Source: Anastrepha obliqua
Taxonomy: Eukaryota > Arthropoda > Insecta > Diptera > Tephritidae
Reading direction: 5' to 3'
Length of the DNA stretch: 64,000 nucleotides
Assembly: GCF_027943255.1 (NCBI RefSeq)
Contig: NC_072897.1
Coordinates: 23,064,044 to 23,128,043 of the forward strand
Shown: positions 53,901 through 64,000 of the stretch, piece by piece
Position numbering within the stretch: position 1 is the stretch's first letter
Layout: every line of letters begins with the position of its first letter
Notes under the pieces: model-generated
Seen by the model: only the letters and a program-made list of their open reading frames with translations
Told to the model about the DNA's origin: nothing
Database searches by the model: none
Translations under genes and position numbers: made by a program

Positions 53901-54052
53901 CAAAAACAAATAGAAAAACAAAAAATATTGTTTATGCCAAAGCGCTTGAATAAAGAATAAAGAAATAAATAATATGAAAACCATATATTTTCTGTTCTAA
54001 ACCATATCTATTCTATTTTAGTGTGCCCAGCGAACAGGGCCGGGTTTGCTAG
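50934..54052 (+). mobile_element. Helitron copy 3 with expanded tandem array
   Basis: Begins TCTATACTAATATTATAAAG and ends GGGCCGGGTTTGCTAG, with no target duplication. It is 3.1 kb against about 1.1 kb for copies 1 and 2. The difference is the array at about 51185-53400. The AT-rich 3' part (53400-54052) is nearly identical to the other copies. No Rep/helicase gene is present. It sits in Y. Confidence 0.85.
51185..53400 (+). repeat. Higher-order tandem array inside the Helitron
   Basis: A head unit with CGTGTCTTTGCACCGAATTA occurs at 51189, 51561, 52072, 52446, 52821 and 53327 (spacing 372, 511, 374, 375, 506). Between heads lie two or three shorter units of about 125 bp, each with TGTACAATATGG and the words TCTCGAGATA and AAAACGTGGACCC. 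The order of short units per block is 2-3-2-2-3. Open frames across the array look accidental. Confidence 0.9.
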
Positions 54053-54859
54053 TCTATCATATAATTACTAATGAACTTTTCTAAATCACTCATTTATTCG
54101 ATTCGCAGTTTTATATGCACATATTCTGCGTTAGTTGAAAGTTTGTATGCGTAATTATATGCATATGTATGTGTGTATGCGTGTTTGGCTTTCTGGACGG
54201 ATATTAGAATGATATTTTCTCATCAATATAATTTGGATTTGATGAAAGAGATTAAAGACATATGTACATATTTTCTGTTTTGATTGATTTATATAAAAAT
54301 CAGGTCATATCCAGTATGAACTATTTTATACCGATAGGAAATTTCCATTTATGAAATACAAAAAAAACAGTATTTTAAAGAAATTTTAATTGAAATAAAC
54401 TCAAAAATTTTACCAAACTTTTCTGGTTTGAATTGTAAAAAAAAATGTGCAAGAAAGAAAATATGACTTCAGGACTTAAACCTGAATTAAATACGTGCCA
54501 AAAACAAAACGAATAATTCCACCGACTTTAGTTTCTGCACCACAAATTAACTCTCACGCGGCCTTCTTAATCGCAAATTTATTCGCTTCGCTGTGGGCAT
54601 GAAATAAGTCGATTTCCTTAGTAGTGTGCCGAAAAATCTTATGAAATCCCTTAGTAGTGTGGTAAACGCAGAAAAAATCTGAATTCCTGTCCTAGCGTGG
54701 TAAGTAAATATAGAAACCCTCAACTTGCGTGGTAAATATCTGCAATCCCCCACTAGTGAGGAAAGTTGAGTTTGAAAATTTCTTAATATGAATCTACAAC
54801 TTAGTACTCGAAAAAAGCTCATTTAACATTTGCTCCTTCTCATTGCATTAACATTCTCT
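54053..54859 (-). mobile_element. Y element, right arm (type-1 end)
   Basis: Inverse counterpart of the X left arm: subterminal repeats of the TTACCACACTA..AAGGGAT type at about 54600-54760, a tRNA-like module with GGTTTAAGTCC near 54480-54440, and GTATAAAATAGTTCATACTG at about 54310-54335, which also occurs at 25640. No coding frame is supported. Confidence 0.7.
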
Positions 54860-54868
54860 GCTGATAGC

Positions 54869-56712
54869 GTATCTTGCAGTGTTTTTGTTGCTGCTTCTTC
54901 ATTGTGGTTAGCTGATATTAAAACTGTGTCGTCTGCAAATGTAGCTATCATTGATCCTCGAGTTGTTGGCGTTGGTATATCTGCTGTGTATACTAAGTAT
55001 AGTATGAGGCCCAGTACGCTTCCTTGAGGTACTCCAGCAGACGCCGTCAAGATAACAGAGCACTCGTCGTCATATTTTATGAAGAAAAGTCTATCAGTCA
55101 TGTAGCTTTTAAGGATATTAAATATGTTAAGTGGTAAACTGGTTTTTAGCTTATATAGAAGTCCTTTGTGCCATACTCTGTCAAAAGCTTTCGCGATGTA
55201 CAAATGCACGGCAATGCAATATTTCTTCTTATCGAAGTCGTCTGTAATTTTGTTTACTACTCTGTGAATCTGTTGTACAGTTGAATGTTGTTTTCGGAAA
55301 CCGAACTGGTGTGAGGGGATAGCGTCTTTTTGTTTTAGAATCGGGTGAATTCAGTCAAGCAGTATTTTCTCAAAAAGTTTAGATAGGATGGGCAGCAAGC
55401 TAATTGGTCTGTACGAGCTAGCTTGTTTGGCTTGGCGATCGCTATAACTTGTGCAACTTTCCATGCTTTTGGGAAGTATTGTAACCTAATTATTCCGTTG
55501 AAGAGGTCTCGTACGTATTTTATTATAGTATCGGGTAGTTCCTTTTTTCATTTATTTGGTCATATCCCGGTGTCTTTTTGTCTTTAAGTTTCTTTAAATA
55601 ATATTTTAATTCTTCTTTTGTCGTGTTTTGTATTGTGTGGTCTGCATTCTCAATTGTGTTCGGCAGCTCAATGTCTTTATTATCCATGCTATTTGTAAAT
55701 ATTGTTTTAAAGTGGTCAGCTAATGATTCAGCCTTTTCTTTGCTTGTTCTAGCCCATGTGTTGGAATTTGTTTTTATTGGAGGCTTGTGTATGGTTGTTT
55801 TAGTGAGTTTTTTAGTTGCTTTCCATAGGGAATAGTTGGTAGCTGTAGTTGTTTCGAGGCTGCTAAGGTACTTCTTCAGTTGATTGTCATTATGTTCTTG
55901 GAGAATTTTTTTGAGTTCATTTGATGATTTATTTAGTTTAGTTTTATCGGCTGGGTGTTTGGAGCGTTGCCAGTCTTTCCTGAGTCTGCGTTTTTATTTG
56001 ATTTTGTCTAAAATAAAAGCAGGGATTTTCTTCGTTATTAAGGTGTCTAATATTGGTGTCGATTGTGTTACTGCTTTTATTATGTTATCGTTTAAGTATA
56101 CGATTGCATTGTCCAGTTCGGAGGAGGATTTCAAAGAGACTCGAGTTTCCATGTTTTCTTGTATGACATCACGAAATATATTCCAGTTCGTCTTATGGTT
56201 ATATAGCGAGGTGATGGTTTTTCTAACAGGTCTATCCTGGAGCGTTATTATTAATGGTGAGTGGTCTGATGATAAGTCAAGGCATGATTTTATTGCAATG
56301 TTTTCATGAGTCAGGTTTTTCGTAATACAGAAGTCGATTATGTCAGGAAGTTTTTTAGTGTCAGTTGGCCAATACGTTGGCAATAAACAGCTGATATATT
56401 TATTGGGCCAGTCAAAGTGTTAATGCAGACTGTAGTCGCCTATATATGTTCTGCTTTATAGCCATCCATTCCTACGCATTTTATTGCTCTTTTTTTTATG
56501 ATAGCTGTGCCTCCATGAGCTTTGTTGTCAGGGTGATTTGTATAATAAATATCGAAGTTTGGTATGTTTATATAGGTCTTCTCAGTGGCATGGGTTTCGG
56601 AAATGAGCATGATATCAATTGCAATGTCGGCTAAAAATATTTTCAATTCTAGTAAGTGGAGGTATTGTCCGTTAGCATTCCAGATAGCGATTATTAATTT
56701 ATTGTTTATCAA
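54869..56712 (-). pseudogene. Jockey-type LINE 2 ORF2, endonuclease and RT first part
   Basis: Endonuclease: IAIWNANGQ at the start, MLISETHATEKTYINIP, then WPTDTKKLPDIIDF and LSSDHSPLII in frame 56383-55994. The RT start is degraded between 55990 and 55210. The palm is at 55209-54869 with AKAFDRVWHKG, GVPQGSVLGLILY and ATFADDTVLI (catalytic Asp pair). The frame ends with LQDTLS at the 9-bp duplication bordering Y. It continues at 47834. Confidence 0.82.
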
Positions 56713-58107
56713 GTTTAGTTACAAGGAAGGTTATGATATTCATCATGTTGGTCATTTGAGCAACTAGTTGTTTCATCATTTGTTTCAATTCTTGTAAGTC
56801 GTCTTGTTGTTGCGTCGGGTAAGTGTTGGTTGTGGGATAATGCTGTTTATGGCTCGTTGATGAAGGCATATTTTTGGTAAGTGCTTCTGCGTACGATATT
56901 TCTGGGGTTATTTGTTTATTTGTGCCAGAGTTCTGATACTGATCTGTGGGTGGCGTTGGCGTTGCTGGTAGTTCTTTTTTACGGACGGAGGGGAATTTTT
57001 GTATTTGTAGGGCTTTGTAGACCATGCATCCTTCATAATTTGCGGTGTGATTTACGCCACATAGGGCACATTTAATTTCATTTTTGTTGGAGGAGTGATG
57101 GATTTTGCAGTTAAGGGTGTTATGTTTACCAGCACATTTTACACATACTGGATCTCTTGTGCAATAATTCTTCGTGTGGCCATATTTTGGGGAGTTCGTG
57201 CATTGGGGGATTTTCCGCTTTTGGTGAGGTGGCTCAAACCTGACTCTGCAGAATAGAAGGGTTACTATTTTGTAGATTTCTTTGTTATTGTCCTGCTGTT
57301 TTAGTTCTATAGCGAAGAGCGGGAGAGGTTGTTTTGTGTTACTACGTTGAATGTTGTGTATGTTTAGCACTTCATGACCAAGTTCTGCTAGTTCAATTAT
57401 GATTTCGTTTTTATCTGTTGCATGATGAACGTTGCGAGGTATTACGTTGAAGCCTCGTTGGTCTTTAGGTCTAAATGTGTAGAATTTTGTTTCTTTATCT
57501 TTTAATAGTTTCAGTCAGTATGTAGTTCATTCGCTTCAGCTTCTTGTGCTAGCAACTCAAAACGGTTGCTTGAATTAGGCTTGTCCAGCCAGTACTCTTT
57601 GAGTGTCTTTTGTACAGTGTTTTGAGTTTTGTTTTTATGTTTTTTATTACTGTTCATCTATTCGTTTGAGTTGTTTGGGGACTGTCCGTCACGGTGTCGC
57701 TTTAGGTTTTCTTGCTTATTTGGTTCTTTGGGGCTAATGGTGTAAATATTTTGTACTTGCGATGTTGTGGAAGTTTTTGAAGTTACTGACGAAGAGCAAA
57801 TCAGATGTGCCAGGTAACATACTGATGTTGTAACTGCTGTGTTTGCTGTTGTTGTTGTGTTGGTTGTTGATGTCATTGTGAGAGGAAGAGTAGAGACAGC
57901 AATCTGGTGGCTTGGTATTGCTAACAAAGTGGAGGACAATGTACCGGTTGATGTTTTTGATATGTGCGGGAGAATTGGAGTTGATGGTGACGCGCACTGG
58001 GCACTCCAGGGAGTATTGATATTGATATCTCTATCAGACGCGTTAAGGCAACTGTTACCTTGGGTGTGGCTTGGTGCGTGTGAATATGTCAAATATGCAT
58101 TATTCAC
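56699..58107 (-). pseudogene. Jockey-type LINE 2 ORF1 (gag-like)
   Basis: The frame 58107-57658 is Ser/Thr-rich and ends at a stop. Beyond it the strand still reads a Jockey-like EYWLDKPNSSNRFELLAQEA. The frame 57370-56699 has the gag-like end and CCHC knuckles, the first written CTNSPKYGHTKNYC (second Cys is Ser), then CVKCAGKHNTLNC and CALCGVNHTANYEGC, and a C-terminal coiled region. It overlaps ORF2 by 14 bp, as in Jockey. Confidence 0.8.
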
Positions 58108-58133
58108 TTTTGTTTTTGTTTGGGGCTCTCGCC

Positions 58134-58226
58134 TTAGAGAAACATTTTTCTAATAGTGGTCGCCCCTCGGCTGGCAATGGCAAACCTCCGAGTGTATTTC
58201 TGCCATGAAAAAGCTCCTAAAAAAAA
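58134..58226 (+). repeat. SINE copy 2, body
   Basis: TTTCTAATAGTGGTCGCCCC, then GGCAATGGCAAACCTCCGAG and TTTCTGCCATGAAAAAGCTCCT, matching the body of the SINE at 19836-20165 (complement). It is cut after AAAAAGCTCCT, where the R1-type LINE begins, so the SINE tail is missing. Confidence 0.82.
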
Positions 58227-58371
58227 TAGAAATGGCAAATGGTAAGCCGGCAAAAATCTAGGCCCAATACCGTGCCAAAAGGAAGTGATGGAGCGCAGAA
58301 CAATGGAGCAAGGAAGGCTAAAGCGAACCAAAAGAAGAATAAGCAAATAATATACCAAAACCAAAATCGGA

Positions 58372-59068
58372 GGCTGTCTTGGTAAAGCCGGTAGAGGGCC
58401 ACTGTTATGCTGAAATCCTTAAAAACATTCGAGAAAAGACCATGCCAGGCGAAACCACAACGGATAAAGGCATAAGAAGAACCAAAACTGGCGCTCTTTT
58501 ACTTGAATTAGAAAAGGGGAAAACAGTTAACGCTGATTTTTTGAAACAATTAGAGGAAACCGTAAAAGCGGTCGGTTCCATTACCACCCTCAGACCAATT
58601 TCGACTGTAGAGATCAGAGACTTGGATTCCGTCACGAAGAAGAAGAAAGTTGATGACGCTGTGAAAAAAGTGCTCATATAGTTGGTACTAACGAAAGTAT
58701 TGATGTTAGGATCACAAAACCTAATCAACGACAATAAGTACCTGCTTATGTTACTCTCGCTATTTAAAGCGTAAAAAGCTGCTCAAGCAAAATAATATCA
58801 AAATCGGATGGGTTATTGCAAGGATGAGAGCTAGCACATCTCTGGAGTGGTACTTCGGTGTCGGACACCTTCACTCAAACTTCAAAGGACCAGACAGAAG
58901 CGGAAAAGGTATACGCATCCGATGTGGAGAGGCTGGGCACAAAATGAAAGAGTGCACCAAAGAGTCCAAATGCTACCTATGTACTGATGCTAATCGCAGC
59001 GAGACAAAGCATATGCCAGGCTCGAGCAATTGTCCGATGACAAAAGAACATGCCAAGATAAGATAAGA
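58372..59068 (+). pseudogene. R1-type LINE ORF1 (gag-like)
   Basis: SEAVLVKPVEGHCYAEILKN followed by RRTKTGALLLELEKGK is the conserved gag-like core of R1-clade ORF1. After a frameshift near 58690, the Cys-rich part is seen: GKGIRIRCGEAGHKMKECTK and SKCYLCTDANRSETKHMPGS, two knuckles (the first begins Arg-Cys with one Cys changed). It ends near 59068. A stop at 58679-58681 separates the halves. Confidence 0.78.
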
Positions 59069-59073
59069 TTTGA

Positions 59074-60613
59074 TTATACTTCAAGCAAACATGCACAGGA
59101 GCAAAAGAAAGCTTGGATCGAAGACGAGTCGAGAACTTCACAATGATAAGCTGTTACCTTACACCGAACGATAATATAGATGAATTCACCCGGAAACTGG
59201 AAAGTATTGAAGACAAAGCCTTTAGTTTGAGGGAGAATAATAATAATAGCGGGAGAATTCAACTCAAAAGCAACCGAATGGGGCTCGGCGACAACGAACT
59301 CAAGAGGTAGACGAGTGCGGGACATGGCAGCCGACTACGTACCGAAAGCCAGGTTGCGAAGGCACAACACCCGACATAACCCTAGCATCGGAAAGCATAG
59401 TCACTTTTACTAAAGACTGGAGAGTCCTGGAAGATTACGATGGGAGTTACTATCAATACATGACGTTTTGCATTGAAACGGAAAACCAACGAATGCGTGA
59501 AAATCGAAATAAAAGTACACGCAAATGGAACATAAACAAGCTAAACCCAGCGACGCTTCTTGCAACTGTTGACGAAAATTACTATCAATACATCACGTTT
59601 TGCATTGAAACGGAAAACCAACGAATGCGTGAAAATCGAAATAAAAGTACACGCAAATGGAACATAAACAAGCTAAACCCAGCGACGCTTCTTGCAACTG
59701 TTGACGAAAATAAAACGACGATCTGTACAAATAGTACAGCAAAAACACTAATCAAGACAACAATGCAATGCTTTACGATAGGTTGCAACGCATCTATGCC
59801 TAAAATAGATAAGAAAAAAAGAAGAAATGATGTATACTGGTGGACACATGAGATTGCAGAATTTAGAGATATGTGCATTCATAAGCGTAGAAAGTATACT
59901 AGGCCAGAAGATTGGGCCCGGCGATAATGGAATCCGAAGAATACAAAAATAGCAGAAAAGAATTGAGGAAAGCTATAAGCCAAAGCAAAAAAGACAAATG
60001 GGAAGAGCTAAGAAACGATCTAAACAATAACCCATGGGGGTTGTACTACAAAATCATTATGAAGAAGCTAGGAGTCAAATCCCCTGCTGCTGATATGAAA
60101 ACCGAAGTGGTAAGCAAAATAGTCGACACACTCTTCCCAACACATTGTGTTGAGAGGAAAGAACTCGAGTATGAAACAACGGAACCTGTCCTATTCACAG
60201 AAGAAGAACTTATGGATGCTGCAAAAGCAATGAAATGCAATAAAACGCCAGGACCTGATGGCATAGTTGCAGAAATATGGAAACTATTGGCAATCGAACG
60301 CCCTCTTTTGCTGCTAAACATGTACAACACATGCCTAAAAGAAGGAATTTTCCCAGAAATATGGAAAAAACAAAAACTAGTACTAATCAGTAAGGGAAAG
60401 GGACACCCAACATTAGCGTCCGCTTATAGACCGCCATGTATGCTGGATAGCGCTGGAAAACTCTTTGAGAAACTGATAAAGCATAGGCTTAGCGAAATCG
60501 TAGAGAACAGTGGCGGCCTGTCTGACAGGCAGCATGGGTTTAGAAGTGGCAGATCTACCTTAAGAGCCATCCATTTAATTGGAAATACTATTGCAATATT
60601 GTTGAATTTGTGA
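59074..60613 (+). pseudogene. R1-type LINE ORF2, endonuclease remnant and RT start
   Basis: LQANMHRS at about 59085 is the R1 endonuclease start, then ISCYLTPNDNIDEFTRKLE and SRGRRVRDMAADYVP. A duplicated stretch (59449-59712) has two copies of ENQRMRENRNKSTRKWNINK. The RT frame 59912-60613 has MKCNKTPGPDGIVAEIWK, SKGKGHPTLASAYRP, FEKLIKHRL and RQHGFRSGRSTLRAI, then stops. The polymerase Asp residues are absent. The endonuclease is too broken for activity. Confidence 0.78.
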
Positions 60614-61084
60614 GGAAATGGGTTTTATCCGTAGAATAAATAACAATATGGGGGATTTCTCCTGGACACGTAGGTAAAGAGTGGATCCAATTTCAAGGCT
60701 TGAAGGATGGTACTGATAATAAATCTAGCAGTTGGAAATTATTTATTTCAAAAGCTTTCGTATATCAGGAAAATAGTAACTATAAAAGACTTTTTCTCGA
60801 TTCTCGCGGAGTGACCGATGAGCCCGGTTTTGATCGAATTGAAAACTTTTCCGTTGGCCATCTTTATTGAAAGCATTTATTACTTGTTTAGTAGTATAAC
60901 GGGACTTGACAGCCGGAAATGCAGTAAACGTACTGTTTTGAATACAAATAGAATATTTGAATACAAATGCATTCGTGATGCACCAAGTGCACATTTTATT
61001 TGTTCATGGATGCGAAGGTTCTGGGGAGCAAGTTCGATAGCAAGCAGTCCAACGCCGAGGCCCAGTTGCACATCGGGAATAAAA
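60614..61084. other. Unassigned segment
   Basis: About 470 bp after the broken R1 RT. Short frames exist on both strands but none matches a family I know, and no inverted ends or duplication are evident. It may be flanking DNA of the mariner fragment that follows. Confidence 0.3.
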
Positions 61085-61320
61085 TAAAAATATTGGGCTT
61101 TTCGCAACAAGTTTGCACGAGAATCCTCGTCAAGCGCAAGACAGTGGCTGCCCTGGAACTTCCCAAAACTGTTGTGGAAGAAAAAATGAGGAAGGATCTT
61201 AGATTTTACCCTTTTAAAATTCAAATTGTGGAAGTGCTTAAGACTAACGATTACAACTTGCGCACAAATTTCTGCGAGACAATGTTGGAGCGATTTTGTA
61301 GGGTAAACACTATCGTTTAG
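61085..61320 (+). pseudogene. DD41D-type mariner transposase fragment
   Basis: The frame contains LVKRKTVAALELPKTVVEEK, LRFYPFKIQIVEVLKTNDYN and NFCETMLERFCRVNTIV, then a stop where Trp is expected, followed by SDES. This is the linker between the helix-turn-helix part and the first catalytic Asp in transposases of the type at 17100-18031, which lacks exactly this segment. The catalytic domain is absent here. After it come short tandem copies of ATCCCATTGAGGTGA. Confidence 0.65.
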
Positions 61321-61643
61321 AGTGATGAATCCCATTGAGGTGAATCCCATTGAGGTGAGTTCACAGGTGAGTTCATACAACTCTACTTATAAATTATTTC
61401 CACTACTGAAATTGAAATTTGAACTTTGAAAAGGTCGAGCCAAGGAGCACCAGGAGATTTGGTGGCTCCTAAAACACTCAGGCTAAAAAGCCCATTGTAT
61501 TTAGAGCTCTGGAAAGAGGGTAGATAGTCAAGGAGGAAAGGAGAAAAGTATTAGAGAAAGAGATAGGAAATAATAAAGACAGAGATAGAGAGAGTTTTCC
61601 AGATTCTTTGGAGAACGAAATGTAGAGAACGAATATTACCCAT

Positions 61644-62515
61644 TAAAGTGGTGCACAAATGACTTGCTTATTACAAAGCAACAAGTCACACATTGCATGT
61701 GACACTGTTTGTGAAGACAAAAAGCAATGTAGGCACACAACTTGAACAGCAACGAAGAAAAACTGTCTTCAACAAGCAATACTACTTCGGCTCTATCGAC
61801 AGTGCACGAATTGCACGACGCTGCTTATATGCTTGCATGGCAATGGTAGAAAAACATTCTCATACAAGCTTTGCCGAAAGACATCAAGTACAATGTGTGA
61901 ATTGGTGTCATATGTATGTATGTACGTAGTGTGTATTAGCACACCTTCGAGATGTATGAAAATTGCAAACATACACATTTCTTCGTTCCCCGCGCACTTT
62001 TGCGTATTAAGGGGAGAATATTAATAAATAACGGTAAACTTTCGATGAATAATTTTTAAAGCTATTGAAGTTATGAAATAAGACAGCTTTTAGTAAACTT
62101 AAAATCCAATAAAGTGCGCAGAAGAATATTTGCAGGCAAAGTGTAAGTTACATTCAAATATTAATCAGAATTTAATTTTTATTCTACAAAACCATCATAC
62201 CAAACATTAACTGCCTATTTGATTTTAAAATATTAGGAATTCATGTAAGTAAATAATCCACATTTGACACAATTCACTTGTTTGAATTGAATTGTTTTTC
62301 ATTGCCTTTCAGTGTCATTGCTTTTCTTGCTATCTTGCCGAAATATGTGTGTTGTGATAATGCTGAGAGAGAAACAAGTCATACAAAAGCATGATTTGGT
62401 TTTCTCTCTAGCTGCTATTGCCTGTTACTGTTAGTTGAGAACGAAACACTGCATTGTTGTGTGAATTTAGCAAATGACTTGAAAGCACATATATGTCGAC
62501 TTGTGCACCACTTTA
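61644..62515 (+). mobile_element. hAT-type MITE, copy 2
   Basis: Ends TAAAGTGGTGCACAA with a perfect 8-bp duplication TTACCCAT (61636-61643 and 62516-62523). It is 872 bp long with no transposase. It is the uninterrupted counterpart, in opposite orientation, of 25755-28875. It lies in the C-terminal coding part of the fourth LOA-type LINE. Confidence 0.9.
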
Positions 62516-62523
62516 TTACCCAT

Positions 62524-63300
62524 TCTCACGACATCGGAATCCAAAACTCGTAGCCGTGCTCTAGCAAAGGCAGGACACTCACATAGAAATTGATCAGTGC
62601 TATCCGCCTTCTCCAAGCACGACTGGCACGTTAGGTCCTCAATGGTTCCAATGGTGGTCATATGCTGACCCCATGTTAGTGTCCTGTAATAATACCGACC
62701 ATCAACCGAACGTCTTTCCTTCCAAGTTTTAGTAGAAAGTTTGACAGTTTTCTGTTCGGACTTGTCACAAAACAATTTGCAGCTCTGCAGCGTTCTAGAC
62801 CGGACCATCGCATTTTATGTAGATTGCATACATAATCGCTGATCCAATTCTTGATTCCTGTGGAACTGATTCCGATTATTGGCTCTGGCCCTTGTGGGGG
62901 CACCACTGATCCATGGTTGGCCAATTCATCGGAAATTTCGTTTCCTTGAACACCGGAGTGTCCTGGAACCCATATAAGTGTAACCCTGATTTGTCTTGCG
63001 CCAGAATTACGCTTCTTCTTACATTCTAGAACAATCTTTGAGGTTTGCTTCGCCTTCTCCAGGGTCTTCAGTGCAGCCTGACTTTCACTGAAAATTCCAA
63101 TCTGTTTCCCGCTCCATCTCCTCTCGATGATCCATTCGGCTATTTTCAGGATGGCAAAAACTTCCGTTCGGAAAACAGTTGCCATTTTTCCATTACTATC
63201 CTTTAAGTACCATCCGGCTCCAGACCCTTTTTCATTCTTGTACCCATCGGTAAAGAAAATATCCGCAAACCTCCCTGAATGCATTCTGGATTGCTCCATT
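62524..63300 (-). pseudogene. RNase H and C-terminus of the fourth LOA-type LINE
   Basis: The frame 63299-62676 has IFFTDGYKNEKGSGAGW (Asp), FRTEVFAILKIAEW (Glu), GIFSESQAALKTL (where Glu replaces the usual third Asp), and LIWVPGHSGVQGNEISDELA, with the final Asp near its end. It is thus a nearly full RNase H with one catalytic residue changed. The frame 62808-62524 adds LTCQSCLEKADSTDQFLCEC, the Cys/His motif, and runs into the MITE. Confidence 0.82.
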
Positions 63301-63569
63301 GCTCACGCAATCTGACATCAAATTTCCTTCCAAATGAAACTGTGGGTATCAGATCGTCTTTAGGTGCCAAAAACAGTGTATACTGCTCAGATAGCAACTT
63401 AAAGATTTCTTTGTGTCCCGAAGTTCCGTCTTCCTGCCAGAAGCCATATTTATGTAGTCTACACATTGCTTTTACTGCTTCCTGTTGTATCTTAAGATCT
63501 ATCCAGAGGTTGTACTCATGGCACCCGTAATTCGTAAACATACACTTCTTTGTAGCCTGTATAGTTCCT

Positions 63570-63990
63570 GGACTTAACCATGCTCAGTCGCCACCAGACG
63601 ACAAAGGCGTAAGTGATGATTGGTCGGATAAGTGCTGTGTATATACATAGAACCACAGCAGGTTTCAGACCCCAGGTTACCAAAGGCTCTGCGGCATTGC
63701 TGAAAAATCCGTAATGCGCGATTCACCTTCAGTGAAGCGTGTGTCTCCCAAGTCAGCTTCTTATCCAATATTACTACTAGATATTTAACTTCGTCAAAAA
63801 GACCAAGTGTCACACCTTTCAGTGTTGGAAGACTGAGTCCATCTAATTTCCGTATTCTCGTAAACAAGATTATGTTGGTTTTGTTCGGTTTAACGGAAAG
63901 ATCTTGTCTTATGCACCAGTTATCGATTTTGTCCAGAATCCTCTGCACTTTCGTGCAAAGCCTTCTTAGACATGAAACCGAGTTCCTGCA
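63570..63990 (-). pseudogene. RT thumb of the fourth LOA-type LINE
   Basis: The frame 63948-63574 begins MQRILDKIDNWCIRQDLSVK, then PNKTNIILFTRIRKLDGLSL and EVKYLVVILDKKLTWETH, the typical segment after the YADD box. Bases beyond 63948 still read CTKVQ, so the frame enters from outside the window. A frameshift at about 63670 precedes the thumb motif YPTNHHLRLCRLVATE. Confidence 0.8.
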
Positions 63991-64000
63991 TCTCCGCTAG

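Larger units (their letters stand above)
47835..54859. mobile_element. Y: unclassified DNA transposon, non-autonomous
   Basis: Termini AGAGAATGTTAATGCAATGA and complement, flanked by a perfect 9-bp duplication GCTGATAGC (47826-47834 and 54860-54868) in a LINE ORF whose frame is restored without Y. The left arm (47835-48460) and right arm (54053-54859) share only about 50 bp at the tips, then differ; each matches one arm of X. A Helitron and a mariner remnant are inserted. No transposase of its own was found. A 9-bp duplication would fit Mutator-like or Foldback groups, but no superfamily assignment is possible from the ends alone. Confidence 0.8.
46835..58133 (-). mobile_element. Jockey-type LINE 2, split by Y and inserted in a SINE
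   Basis: Minus-strand ORF1 (58107-56699), ORF2 (56712-54869 and 47825-47073), an AT-rich 3' region (47070-46870) and an A-rich tail (about 46870-46835). It lies between the head (46745-46834) and body (58134-58226) of one SINE, so it inserted into that SINE; a GAAACA word near each end may be the duplication. Y (47835-54859) and a 169-bp insert (47417-47585) interrupt ORF2. Numerous stops make it much older than the Jockey at 35035. Confidence 0.8.
58228..60613 (+). mobile_element. R1-type LINE, 3'-truncated
   Basis: Plus-strand ORF1 (58372-59068), degraded endonuclease (59074-59420) and RT start (59912-60600). The RT stops after RSTLRAIHLI and unrelated sequence follows, so the palm with the catalytic Asp pair is missing. 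A 3' loss is unusual for LINE insertion and points to a later deletion or replacement. Within it, 132 bp are tandemly duplicated (59449-59712). Confidence 0.78.
61321..64000 (-). mobile_element. Fourth LOA-type LINE, running off the right edge
   Basis: Minus-strand thumb (about 63990-63570), linker (63541-63300), RNase H (63299-62680) and Cys/His C-terminus (62810-62524, then about 61635-61340 after the hAT MITE). The 3' untranslated region probably ends near 61340-61450. The RT palm lies beyond 64000. Related to, but distinct from, the copies at 3641 and 8168. Confidence 0.78.

Overview
This window looks like repeat-rich, probably heterochromatic, DNA from an insect, most likely a higher fly (Diptera). 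The evidence is the set of mobile elements: an env-bearing gypsy-type retroelement, Jockey-, I-, R1-, LOA- and RTE-type LINEs, several mariners, Transib, pogo, piggyBac and hAT elements, Helitrons, and a tRNA-derived SINE whose 3' end matches an RTE tail. I found no convincing host gene. Nearly every long reading frame belongs to a transposable element, and most are broken. Only two look close to functional: the second ORF of a Jockey element (35067-37754) and the coding region of an unclassified DNA transposon (31765-34289).

Layout. 1-8165: minus-strand gypsy/errantivirus remnant split by a mariner (3442-6981), itself split by a LOA-type LINE (3641-5945) carrying an internal inversion. 8168-10567: second LOA-type copy. 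10568-13320: Transib. 13321-16960: I-type LINE holding a deleted mariner. 17100-18031 and 18890-19833: two more deleted mariners. 19836-20165: SINE. 20262-22935: RTE LINE holding a piggyBac MITE. 22940-24790: gag-pro-RT of a second gypsy element, whose RNase H and integrase resume at 45421-46740.

25099-45420 lies between two arms of an unclassified transposon (X). Inside are a hAT MITE with another hAT element and a Helitron nested in it, a second Helitron, a pogo element holding the 8.4-kb element W (which holds a Jockey and a W-derived MITE), and R1 fragments around a third LOA-type LINE. 46835-58133 is a Jockey-type LINE inserted in a SINE. It is split by a 7-kb relative of X (Y, 47835-54859, with a 9-bp target duplication) that carries a Helitron with a satellite-like array. 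58228-60613 is an R1-type LINE and 61321-64000 a fourth LOA-type LINE with a hAT MITE in it.

Several nestings were checked from the sequence itself: target duplications are visible and the host element's reading frame resumes when the insert is subtracted. The most unusual item is W (31087-39476). It has long composite inverted repeats and a TTA target duplication, and encodes a spliced protein with two CxxC...HxxC zinc modules and an acidic-motif block resembling the FEN1/XPG (PIN-like) nuclease core rather than a recognisable DDE transposase. The X/Y family (9-bp duplication, AGAGAATG ends, subterminal repeats, tRNA-like modules) is the second candidate for something undescribed.
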